Positions 1 through 5,889 are shown, numbered from the stretch's first letter. The stretch: 6,585 bases of DNA from Candidatus Aminicenantota bacterium (GCA_026393955.1 JAPKZE010000330.1:1-6585); one strand, 5' to 3'. Numbers and translations: made by a program. The notes: generated by a model from the sequence alone, not told the origin.

Positions 1-335
1 GGGACCTGCCCCGCCAGGACGCGCGCTTCGCCCACCCGGAAGCCCCGCCCGCCACGGGCAGCGACAGGGGAGTGGCCCCCAACGGAGCCGCGCTCAAGAG
101 CCCCGCCTACGCCTCGCCGTACGTCTATCCGGAAGAGGATGTTTCTTACGGCACTGCGGGACACACGAACGAACTCGTCAACCTGGCCGTGACCGGCGCC
201 GGGATCCGCTATTTCATGGCCTTCCGGGGGACGTGGTATCCGGGCCTGATCCTCGACAACACCCAGATCAACGCCGCCCTGCGCGAGGCGTTGGGCCTCG
301 GCGCGCCCGGCCGCCGCGCCGATCGATCCTCCTGA
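1..335 (+). CDS. Alkaline phosphatase family protein, C-terminal fragment
   Basis: The reading frame is open from the left edge (first full codon at position 3) to a TGA at 333-335, giving about 110 residues of a gene that starts outside the window. The key signature is TAGHTNELV followed by a small-residue strand (VTGAGIRYF), then LDNTQINAALREAL. This matches the end of the alkaline phosphatase fold, where the His of the H-T-x-E segment is a zinc ligand and an N-T-D/Q-I helix closes the domain. The family hydrolyses phosphate monoesters and is normally exported to the periplasm or cell surface; the signal peptide would lie outside the window. The segment AFRGTWYPG between the zinc-ligand strand and the last helix is bulkier than in the short classical enzymes. 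The last dozen residues are Arg- and Gly-rich and look like a disordered tail. The gene converges on the operon to its right with only 6 bases between stop codons. Family assignment rests on this C-terminal motif alone, and the catalytic Ser region is not visible. Confidence 0.72.
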   Translation, partial: DLPRQDARFAHPEAPPATGSDRGVAPNGAALKSPAYASPYVYPEEDVSYGTAGHTNELVNLAVTGAGIRYFMAFRGTWYPGLILDNTQINAALREALGLGAPGRRADRSS

Positions 336-341
336 ACGCCC

Positions 342-3300
342 TTAATATTCCTTGATCCGGATCTTCCTGAACTCGACGATGGAGCCGTGGCCGAGGAACC
401 CGATGTGACCGGACTTCCTGCTTAAGCCGGGGTGGGTGTTGCCGTCCACGGTCCCCCCGGCGCTCGCCGCGTCGATGTCGGCGTCGACGACCGTCGTCCC
501 GTTGACGACGACGGTGACGCGCGGACCCCGGACCGTGACCTCCTCGGTGTTCCACTCCCCGACGGGTTTCAGGGCGCCGCGGCGGGCCGGGACGACCCCG
601 TAGATCGAGCCGTGGTACTGGTACGGCCGCAGGCCCCAGTAGACGGGGGAGCCGTCCTCGAGGATCTGGATCTCCATGCCGGCGTAGGCGGCGTCGCCTT
701 CGAGGGGCGCCCGGACGCCCAGGCCGTTGTTGGCGGCTGGCGTTAGCTTGAACTCGAACCGCAGGACGAAGTCGGCGTACTCTTTGGCCGTGTACAGGTT
801 CCCGCTGCCGAGCTCGGGGTGGATGACGATCTTGCCCGCCTCGGCGGCGTAGCCCTTCGTGTCGCCGGTCCAGCCGTCGAGATCGCGTCCGTTGAAGAGC
901 GGGGCGAATCCCTCGGAGGCCTCGACCTCCGTCATCTGCGGCGAAGCCTGGTCGCGGGGGATCTCGCGGATGAAGACGTTGCGGAACGCGAGCGGGTTGC
1001 CGTGGGCCTGGAGCTCGATCTGGCCCACGGGATAGATCGGCTTGTCCCTCTCCCAATAATTCTCCAGGACCGTGTTGTCGACGACGAGCTTGTCGTTGAG
1101 ATAGACGCTGACCCGCTCGCCGATCATGATGACCCTGAACGAGTTCCACTCGCCGGCCGGGCGGTCGGCCTTTTCCGCGGGGACGCTCTTGCCCTTCTGG
1201 TTGTTGTAGAGGCCGCCCGAGCCGGCGGGGTTGGCCGCCGGATCCCAGATCTGCACCTGGGGCGAGCCGCGGAGATAGAGGCCGCTGTCGCCGCCCGTCT
1301 CGATCCTCCAATCGGCCAGGAGCTCGAAATCGCCGTAGTCGGCCGCGGTGCAGAGGCTCTCGCCTTTGCCGTCGAACACGAGCGCGCCGTCGGCGACCCG
1401 CCAGTGGGCCCGCATCCGCTCGTCGGCCGCGGCCTGGGCCGTGGCCAGCTCCGGGGGCGTCATCTTGGCCCGGGCCGGCGGGTCGGCGACCAGGCCCTTC
1501 CAGCCGTCGAGCGAGCGGCCGTCGAAGAGGGGCACGAAGCCGCCCTGGCGAAGGCGGGCTGCGATGAGCGCGGCCACACGCTCCTTCTCGATCGGATCGG
1601 CCGTCCGGGCCTCGACGCGCCGGAGGACCGAGGTGGCCTCGTGGCCCGAGAGCCAGCGCTCGCGGGGCGCCTGCTCCGAGGCCAGGTCGACGAGGCCGGC
1701 CGCGGCCGTATCGCCGAGGACGGGATTATCCAGGTAGCCGGCGAGCAGGCGAAGCGCTTCGGGCTCCCGGATGCCGGCGGCGCCGGCGACGATCGACTTC
1801 TTGTCCGCGTCTTCGAACGGCTTGGAGAGCAGGTCCTGGAAGAGAGCGAGCTTGCGCGGGCCGCTCAGATTGGCCCCCTCGACGAGGCGGGCGTATCCTT
1901 CGACGGCCATGATCCGGTGCTTGCGGTTCTGAGTGGCCGCGGCGATGCGCAGCAGCTCGGCGGCCGCGTCGTCGTCGGGCCACTGGGACAGGGCGTAAAC
2001 GGCCGCGGTCTGGACCTGGGCATCGGACGCCCCGGACTCGCCGGCGGCCGCGTCGAGGGCCTTGGGTCCCCCCACTTTCGGCAGGGTCCGCAGGATGGCC
2101 ACCTTGCGGACCGTCGCCGCGCCGGCCATGAGCTTGACGAGGGCGGCGCCGCGGAGCGCCGGGTCGGAATTCGACTTGGCCGCGGCGGCGACCGCGTTCT
2201 GGAGGTTCAAGATGTCGTCGCCGTCGGTCGCCGTCTCGAGCATGGCCACGAGGCGGGGAAGGTCCGCTTCGCCGGCCAGCTTGGCCAGGGCGCCGAGCGC
2301 GGCCGCCCGCGTGGCGGGCTTGGGATCGGCGGTCAGGGCGAAGATCCGGTCGATCTCGGACCGGGCTCCCTTTTCGCCGAGGAGATCGATGAGCGCGGCT
2401 TGGCCGGGAAGCGGCGTCGCGTCGAGGCGCCGGGCCGCCTCCGGGACGACCAGGCGGGCGTCGAAGCCGAGCAGGGCCGTCTTCGACGCGGCGATCGTCC
2501 GCTCATCGGCGGAGCCGAAAAGCCCGAAGATGTCGGCGACGGCGCTCTCGCTGCCTAGCCGGACCGCCGCGGGAATGGCCGCCAGCCGGACGGGTTGGTC
2601 GCCGCTCCGGAGGCTCTCGCGGACGAACGGCAGGGCCGTCGCATCGCCGCGCCGGCCGAGCATGCCGATGATGGCCGCCTTGATATCCGGATTTGCGGAC
2701 CCCGCCTTTTCGATCCATTTTTCAGTCGCGGTCCCGTCCCCGAGCTTGGCCGCCATCTTGAGGGCCGCGCCGCGGACGTCGGCCGGGCCGTCGACGGCCT
2801 GAAGAAGCTCAGGGAGGGCCTTGTCCCCGAGGATCGAGACGATAAGCGAAAGCGCCTCCGCGGCGACTCGGCTCTCGCCGGGACCGCCGTGGGAAGCGAG
2901 GATCGCCCTGGCCGCGGCCAGGGCCTCGGCGGTCTGATCGGCGGCCGCGAGTCGACGCGCGAACAGGAGATAGAGACCGGCGGCTTCGCCTCTTTCCCGG
3001 GGCGATGCGGTCACCGGCACGTTCGCCAGGGCCGGAGCGGCGGCCGGGTCACCGATGTTGGCCAGGGCCGCGCGGGCGGCGCGCCGGAGGACTTCGTCAA
3101 GGCTCCCGGTCAGGGGGATCAGCTTCTTGACGGCTTCGCGGCTGCGCAGGGCGCCGAGCGCGTCGATGATCGAGGGCTTGGCGGACGGCGGAGCGGCATT
3201 GAGCGCCTGGAGAAGGGCCTTGGACGCCTCGGGACCGCCGATGGCCTGGAGGGCCGCGGCGGCGGGAGCGGCCAGGTCTTTGTCAGCCAGGTACTTCGCC

Positions 3301-3743
3301 AGAGGCCTGACCGCCTCGGCCCGGCCGGCCAGCTGGATCTGGGCGATGAAGAAGGCGGCGACGTTGTCGTCCCGCCTTCCGGAGAGAGAGGCGAGGAGAG
3401 CTTTGACGAACATCTGCCGCTCGGCTTCCGCACCCGTCCGGGTCACATGGACGGCCAGCCCATTGACGGCGAAACGGGCCTTGGCGTCGTTCCCGGCCCC
3501 GGGCGAAAAAACGCGTGAACAGGTCTCGATAAGACCGGGGGGCCCAAGCTTGATGAGCTCGGCGCACAGGGCATCGCGCGCGGCGGAGGTCTCGGCCGGG
3601 AAACGCTCCAGGACGGCGGAGACGCGGGCTGTGAGTTCGGTAGCGCGGATCGCGGTCGGAGTCTGGCCCGCGGCGAGGAGCGCGCAGGCGGCGGCCGCGA
3701 GAACAAGGGCGGCGGTTCTTTTGATCATGGCGGCTCTCTTCAT
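342..3743 (-). CDS. Secreted HEAT-repeat protein with two tandem DUF1080 (3-keto-disaccharide hydrolase) domains
   Basis: This is a 1133-residue exported protein. Residues 1-26 form a Sec-type signal peptide: a basic start (MKRAAMIKR), an Ala/Leu core, and a likely cut after AAG. Residues about 110-700 are Ala/Leu-rich paired helices with the G-D-x-x-A-L-P and D-P-x-x-R-x-A-A-L patterns of HEAT-like repeats. Residues about 736-928 and 945-1133 are two DUF1080 domains. Each opens with GF-x-PLF-[DN]-GR-x-LDGW and ends FRNVFIREI or FRKIRIKEY; a 16-residue linker separates them. DUF1080 has a concanavalin-like fold and is now assigned to hydrolysis of 3-keto-glycosides. HEAT repeats usually bind proteins, so a scaffold role is inferred. 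The first copy carries an extra charged helix at about 758-779, and the second is shorter. I chose the ATG at 3743 because GAGAAGG, overlapping the upstream stop, precedes it. An ATG at 3728, preceded by GAGAG at 5 bases, is nearly as good and keeps the signal peptide. The 27 codons upstream lie inside the neighbouring gene. Confidence 0.88.
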   Translation of the reverse strand: MKRAAMIKRTAALVLAAAACALLAAGQTPTAIRATELTARVSAVLERFPAETSAARDALCAELIKLGPPGLIETCSRVFSPGAGNDAKARFAVNGLAVHVTRTGAEAERQMFVKALLASLSGRRDDNVAAFFIAQIQLAGRAEAVRPLAKYLADKDLAAPAAAALQAIGGPEASKALLQALNAAPPSAKPSIIDALGALRSREAVKKLIPLTGSLDEVLRRAARAALANIGDPAAAPALANVPVTASPRERGEAAGLYLLFARRLAAADQTAEALAAARAILASHGGPGESRVAAEALSLIVSILGDKALPELLQAVDGPADVRGAALKMAAKLGDGTATEKWIEKAGSANPDIKAAIIGMLGRRGDATALPFVRESLRSGDQPVRLAAIPAAVRLGSESAVADIFGLFGSADERTIAASKTALLGFDARLVVPEAARRLDATPLPGQAALIDLLGEKGARSEIDRIFALTADPKPATRAAALGALAKLAGEADLPRLVAMLETATDGDDILNLQNAVAAAAKSNSDPALRGAALVKLMAGAATVRKVAILRTLPKVGGPKALDAAAGESGASDAQVQTAAVYALSQWPDDDAAAELLRIAAATQNRKHRIMAVEGYARLVEGANLSGPRKLALFQDLLSKPFEDADKKSIVAGAAGIREPEALRLLAGYLDNPVLGDTAAAGLVDLASEQAPRERWLSGHEATSVLRRVEARTADPIEKERVAALIAARLRQGGFVPLFDGRSLDGWKGLVADPPARAKMTPPELATAQAAADERMRAHWRVADGALVFDGKGESLCTAADYGDFELLADWRIETGGDSGLYLRGSPQVQIWDPAANPAGSGGLYNNQKGKSVPAEKADRPAGEWNSFRVIMIGERVSVYLNDKLVVDNTVLENYWERDKPIYPVGQIELQAHGNPLAFRNVFIREIPRDQASPQMTEVEASEGFAPLFNGRDLDGWTGDTKGYAAEAGKIVIHPELGSGNLYTAKEYADFVLRFEFKLTPAANNGLGVRAPLEGDAAYAGMEIQILEDGSPVYWGLRPYQYHGSIYGVVPARRGALKPVGEWNTEEVTVRGPRVTVVVNGTTVVDADIDAASAGGTVDGNTHPGLSRKSGHIGFLGHGSIVEFRKIRIKEY

Positions 3744-3757
3744 GGCCTTCTCACAGG
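3744..3757 (-). promoter_or_regulatory. Ribosome binding site overlapping the upstream stop (translational coupling)
   Basis: Read on the minus strand, the oxidoreductase ends with TGA (3753-3751), and the same bases begin GAGAAGG, a purine-rich Shine-Dalgarno-like run followed after CC by the ATG at 3743. The 7-base gap and the shared stop/SD bases suggest that a ribosome finishing the oxidoreductase reinitiates directly on the HEAT-DUF1080 gene. The spacing for the 3743 ATG is tight. The ATG at 3728 has its own GAGAG at 5 bases, so the exact initiation codon is unsettled. Confidence 0.5.
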
Positions 3758-5022
3758 TGCCAGGGCGCCCGCATGGGCTGGCTGGCCAGGCGGTTGGCCG
3801 CCTCGTCGCCGGGGAAGACCTCATGCTCAGGGTCGAACCGGAGCGGCCGGCCGAGCTGGACGGCGATCTTGGCCAGATTGACCAGGGTGCAGGAGCGATG
3901 GGCGTTGGCTTCGTTCAGGGCGAAGCGCGTGCGCGTCCGCACGGCCTCGGAGAAGTCGGTCACCTGCGGCTCCGGGTCGGGCAGGGCGGCCAGCGCGCCC
4001 CGCAGGTTGGGGATGTCGGACTCGAAGCCCCGGTAAAGCTTGCCCTTGGGGCCCTCGAGGAACGGCGCCCGCGTGTCCCGGTTCTCGCCGTCGAGGACGA
4101 TGACGCAGCCGTCGGCGTACTTCAATTCGATGCGCCGCCAGCTGCCGCAGGCGTCCGGGTGCTGCTGCGGGCAGTCGGCGAAGACCTCGACCGGTCCCGT
4201 GTCGTCCTTGCCGAGGAGGTACTGGACGGGATCCAGGTAGTGCATGCCCATGTCGCCGAGCCCGCCGCCGTCGTAGTCCCAGTAGCCGCGGAAGGTGCCG
4301 TGGACGCGGTGGGGATGGTAGGGCTTCCAGGGCGCCGGGCCGAGCCAGAAATCGTAGTCGAGCTCCGGCGGCACGGGTTCGGGCTTGGCGTAGGTCAGGC
4401 CGCTCCAGTAGAACTTCCAGTCGAACCCGGTCGTGGCGCTCACGGTCGCCTTGATGGGCCAGCCGAGGAGGCCGTTCTGGACGACCTTCTTGATCGGCCG
4501 GACGTCGGTCCCGAAGCCGTAGAAACGGTCGGTGAACCGGAACCACGTGTTGATCCGGAAGATCCGCCCGGTGCGCCGGACCGTATCGGCGAGGGCGCGG
4601 CCCTCGGCGATCGTCCGGGTCATGGGCTTCTCGCACCAGACGTCCTTGCCGGCCTCGGCCGCGGCGATGGCGATCAGGCCGTGCCAGTGGGGAGGCGTGG
4701 CGATGTGGACGATGTCGATGTCGGGCCGGGCCAGAACTTCGCGGAAATCGGTGTAGCCGGAGACGCCGGGGCCGGCGGCCTCCAGGGCCGAAGCGAGGTG
4801 GCCGCGGTCGACGTCGCAGACGGCCCGCAGGACCGAGCCGGGGTAGTCGAGGTGGCCCCGGCCCATGCCGCCGACGCCGATGACCGCCTTGGTCAGGGTG
4901 TCGCTCGGGGCGATATAGCCCTGTCCGCCGAGAACGCGGCGGGGGACGATGGTCAGGGCCGCGGCGGCCGCGGCGCCCGTGCGGATGAATTGACGGCGGG
5001 AGATCAGGCGGGATTTCGGCAT
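3751..5022 (-). CDS. Tat-exported Gfo/Idh/MocA family oxidoreductase
   Basis: This 423-residue protein has the usual length of its family. Residues 8-13 read SRRQFI, a twin-arginine motif, followed by an Ala-rich hydrophobic stretch, so the folded protein with its cofactor should be exported by the Tat pathway. The Rossmann nucleotide-binding loop GVGGMG is at 49-54. The family hallmark EKP is at 131-133, with Lys132 as the expected catalytic or cofactor-positioning residue. In the C-terminal substrate domain, GDMGMHYLD holds Asp257 and His261, which match the family's active-site pair. LDYDFWLGPAP (about 221-231) is typical of the secreted, sugar-related branch. It is probably an NAD(P)-dependent sugar or glycoside dehydrogenase; the partner DUF1080 domains suggest oxidation at C3, but the substrate is not readable from sequence. 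The start at 5022 is chosen because GAGAGGA lies 7 bases upstream of the ATG and the Tat motif is then correctly near the N-terminus; an in-frame ATG at 5046 lacks this. It is the first gene of the operon. Confidence 0.93.
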   Translation of the reverse strand: MPKSRLISRRQFIRTGAAAAAALTIVPRRVLGGQGYIAPSDTLTKAVIGVGGMGRGHLDYPGSVLRAVCDVDRGHLASALEAAGPGVSGYTDFREVLARPDIDIVHIATPPHWHGLIAIAAAEAGKDVWCEKPMTRTIAEGRALADTVRRTGRIFRINTWFRFTDRFYGFGTDVRPIKKVVQNGLLGWPIKATVSATTGFDWKFYWSGLTYAKPEPVPPELDYDFWLGPAPWKPYHPHRVHGTFRGYWDYDGGGLGDMGMHYLDPVQYLLGKDDTGPVEVFADCPQQHPDACGSWRRIELKYADGCVIVLDGENRDTRAPFLEGPKGKLYRGFESDIPNLRGALAALPDPEPQVTDFSEAVRTRTRFALNEANAHRSCTLVNLAKIAVQLGRPLRFDPEHEVFPGDEAANRLASQPMRAPWHL

Positions 5023-5054
5023 GGGGAGATCCTCTCTAGGGGGCATTCCGGCAC

Positions 5055-5060
5055 ATTATA
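5055..5060 (-). promoter_or_regulatory. Candidate -10 box (TATAAT) for the oxidoreductase operon
   Basis: The minus strand reads TATAAT here, a perfect sigma-70-type -10 hexamer in otherwise GC-rich DNA. It would start transcription near 5047-5049 and give a leader of about 25 bases before the ATG at 5022. At 15-17 bases upstream there is only poor similarity to TTGACA, so activation by a factor bound at the adjacent 5063-5076 site is plausible but inferred. Confidence 0.5.
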
Positions 5061-5062
5061 AT
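5057..5062 (+). promoter_or_regulatory. Candidate -10 box (TATAAT) for the DUF4097 gene
   Basis: The plus strand also reads TATAAT, sharing four base pairs with the minus-strand box because the 8-base ATTATAAT is its own reverse complement. Transcription from it would begin near 5069-5070 and give a leader of about 96 bases containing the second ACTTTTCC-type site and the TCTCTA/TAGAGA inverted repeat. The matching -35 position (around 5034-5039) shows no TTGACA-like sequence, so this promoter is less certain than the minus-strand one. Confidence 0.35.
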
Positions 5063-5076
5063 ACTTTTCCCGGAAG
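5063..5076. repeat. Operator-like direct repeat, copy 1 (ACTTTTCCCGGAAG)
   Basis: This 14-base site has a 9-base palindromic core, TTCC-C-GGAA. It matches the site at 5117-5130 at 13 of 14 positions; the only difference is the central base, which does not affect the symmetry of the core. It directly abuts the TATAAT elements, lying just upstream of the minus-strand -10 and just downstream of the plus-strand -10, where a bound protein would be expected to affect both promoters. Confidence 0.5.
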
Positions 5077-5116
5077 AACGGGACCGGGCCCCGGACTTCG
5101 CCGGGCGCTTAGGGGA

Positions 5117-5130
5117 ACTTTTCCGGGAAG
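5117..5130. repeat. Operator-like direct repeat, copy 2 (ACTTTTCCGGGAAG)
   Basis: This is the second copy of the 14-base site, in the same orientation and exactly 54 bases downstream of copy 1 (about five helical turns). It ends 35 bases before the DUF4097 start codon. The palindromic core is TTCC-G-GGAA. The paired arrangement suggests cooperative or looping binding of a dimeric regulator; the protein is unknown and is not encoded in the window. Confidence 0.5.
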
Positions 5131-5137
5131 GCCTTCG

Positions 5138-5151
5138 TCTCTAGGTAGAGA
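5138..5151 (+). repeat. Inverted repeat TCTCTA-GG-TAGAGA in the DUF4097 leader
   Basis: Perfect 6-base arms flank a GG centre; allowing one mismatch extends the arms to 9 bases (5135-5154). It ends 4 bases before the GGAGG Shine-Dalgarno sequence. It could be a DNA operator. As RNA, a two-base loop is sterically poor, so the innermost pairs would open. There is no following T-run, so it is not a terminator. Confidence 0.35.
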
Positions 5152-5155
5152 AGAC

Positions 5156-5160
5156 GGAGG
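5156..5160 (+). promoter_or_regulatory. Shine-Dalgarno GGAGG that fixes the DUF4097 start
   Basis: A full GGAGG sits 5 bases before the ATG at 5166. A GTG at 5160 is in frame two codons earlier but overlaps this Shine-Dalgarno sequence, so the ATG is the real start. Confidence 0.8.
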
Positions 5161-5165
5161 TGCGC

Positions 5166-5879
5166 ATGAAAAAGACGATGGTTCTGGCGATCCTGTTCGC
5201 GGCCTGCGCCGGAAGCCTGGCCGCTTTCGAGACGAAAAAGTCCCTGGACCTGCCGGCCCAGGGCCTCCGGGAGCTCGAGATCAAGGCCGGGGCCGGATCG
5301 CTGACGGTGGCCGGCCGGGAGGGCCTGAGCGCCATCCAGGTCGAAGCCGAGATCGTCGCCCGGCATGTCGGGGATGACAAGATGGAGAGCTATCTCCGCG
5401 ACCGGGTCGAATTGACCCTGGAAAAGCGCGGGGATGCCGCCGTCCTCGTCAGCCGCATCCGCGAGGGAGGCGGGCTGTTCCGGTCCGACGACGCCGTCAT
5501 CAATCTGAAGGTCTCCGTCCCGAAGACCTTGGCCCTCGATATCGACGACGGCTCGGGGAGCATGGTCGTGGAGGACCTGGCCGCGGCGCTCCGGATCGAG
5601 GACGGGTCCGGGTCGATCCGGGTCGACCGGATCGGAGGGGCGGTCACGATCGACGACGGCTCGGGCGGGATCGAGATCAGCGACGTCGCCGGCGACCTCG
5701 CGATCGATGACGGCTCGGGCGAGATCCGCATCCGCCGGGTCGGCGGGACGGTGACGATCGACGACGGCTCCGGCGGCATCGACATCGAGGACGTCGAGAA
5801 GAACGTCCGTGTGATCGAGGCTGGGAGCGGCGGGCTCGCCATCGCGAACGTCAAAGGCCAGGTCGTCCGCTCCCGCTGA
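5166..5879 (+). CDS. Exported DUF4097-type beta-repeat protein with 18-residue DGSG repeats
   Basis: The protein has 237 residues. Residues 1-20 are a signal peptide (MKKTMVLAIL then a small-residue region), probably cut after SLAA. FAAC at 11-14 resembles a lipobox but has Phe at -3, so lipid attachment is doubtful. Residues 21-120 are a beta-rich segment containing AGAGSLTVAG. From about 127 to 223 there are six copies of [DE]-[DA]-G-S-G: the first five are spaced exactly 18 residues apart and the last by 19. Each unit alternates polar turns with I-x-I strands, as expected for a right-handed beta-solenoid. DUF4097 (putative adhesin) proteins are usually exported or membrane-anchored and have no defined reaction; surface binding or envelope sensing is a guess. 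There is no C-terminal anchor, and the chain ends soon after the last repeat (KGQVVRSR). The gene is divergent from the oxidoreductase operon, shares its control region, and converges on fhs with a 6-base gap. No regulator gene is adjacent. Confidence 0.85.
   Translation: MKKTMVLAILFAACAGSLAAFETKKSLDLPAQGLRELEIKAGAGSLTVAGREGLSAIQVEAEIVARHVGDDKMESYLRDRVELTLEKRGDAAVLVSRIREGGGLFRSDDAVINLKVSVPKTLALDIDDGSGSMVVEDLAAALRIEDGSGSIRVDRIGGAVTIDDGSGGIEISDVAGDLAIDDGSGEIRIRRVGGTVTIDDGSGGIDIEDVEKNVRVIEAGSGGLAIANVKGQVVRSR
5544..5849 (+). repeat. 54-base coding tandem repeat array in the DUF4097 gene
   Basis: The 18-residue protein repeat is visible in the DNA as a 54-base period. ATCGACGACGGCTC recurs at 5541, 5649 and 5757, exactly 108 bases (two units) apart, while the intervening units are more diverged (for example ATCGATGACGGCTC at 5703). 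This indicates amplification of a two-unit block rather than single units. The array stays in frame, and the final unit carries one extra codon. Confidence 0.8.
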
Positions 5880-5889
5880 GGCCGCTCAG
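5876..5889. repeat. Small inverted repeat CTGAG-GCCG-CTCAG spanning both convergent stop codons
   Basis: Perfect 5-base arms and a 4-base loop contain the TGA of the DUF4097 gene (5877-5879) in one arm and the TGA of fhs (complement of 5886-5888) in the other. It could form a short GC-rich hairpin on either transcript, but there is no U-tract on either side, so at most it is a weak bidirectional barrier. Its symmetry may simply reflect two identical stop contexts facing each other. Confidence 0.3.

Larger units (their letters stand above)
5023..5165. promoter_or_regulatory. Divergent control region between the oxidoreductase operon and the DUF4097 gene
   Basis: This is the only non-coding stretch longer than 10 bases in the window. 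It is locally AT-richer than its surroundings around 5053-5070. It holds an ATTATAAT palindrome (5055-5062), two copies of ACTTTTCC[C/G]GGAAG (5063-5076 and 5117-5130), an inverted repeat TCTCTA-GG-TAGAGA (5138-5151), and Shine-Dalgarno sequences at both ends. No tRNA or recognisable riboswitch fold was seen, and no convincing -35 box accompanies either -10. Confidence 0.7.

Noticed and set aside
268..1311. A 347-codon minus-strand frame overlapping the DUF1080 region
   Set aside because: Its composition is extremely Arg/Gly/Pro-rich and it runs through the end of the convergent phosphatase gene; it is an out-of-frame shadow of the DUF1080 domains.
819..2558. A 579-codon plus-strand open frame opposite the HEAT-DUF1080 gene
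   Set aside because: It is an antisense shadow. The complementary frame encodes recognisable DUF1080 and HEAT motifs, while this one has no motif, signal peptide or ribosome site.
3744..3824. A longer N-terminus for the HEAT-DUF1080 protein starting at 3824
   Set aside because: It would place 27 polar, Arg/Pro-rich residues before a clear signal peptide and overlap the upstream gene; the starts at 3743 or 3728 have better ribosome sites.
3055..5061. A 668-codon open frame on the plus strand opposite the oxidoreductase and the start of the HEAT protein
   Set aside because: It lies antisense to two well-supported genes, spans their junction, and has an Arg/Gly/Ala/Val-rich translation with no family motifs. 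Such long shadow frames are normal in GC-rich DNA.
5084..5094. Inverted repeat CCGGG-C-CCCGG in the divergent region
   Set aside because: Short G/C-only palindromes are expected by chance in this composition, and it has no partner copy or T-run.
5160..5162. GTG start for the DUF4097 gene
   Set aside because: The codon overlaps the GGAGG Shine-Dalgarno sequence, which is ideally spaced for the ATG at 5166.
5199..5210. Possible lipobox (FAAC) making the DUF4097 protein a lipoprotein
   Set aside because: Position -3 is Phe rather than Leu/Val/Ile, and a normal cleavage site follows after SLAA; not strong enough to call.
5390..5854. A 154-codon minus-strand frame with periodic PEPSSI motifs
   Set aside because: The periodicity is the mirror image of the DGSG-coding repeats of the DUF4097 gene; it has no ribosome site and is not independent.
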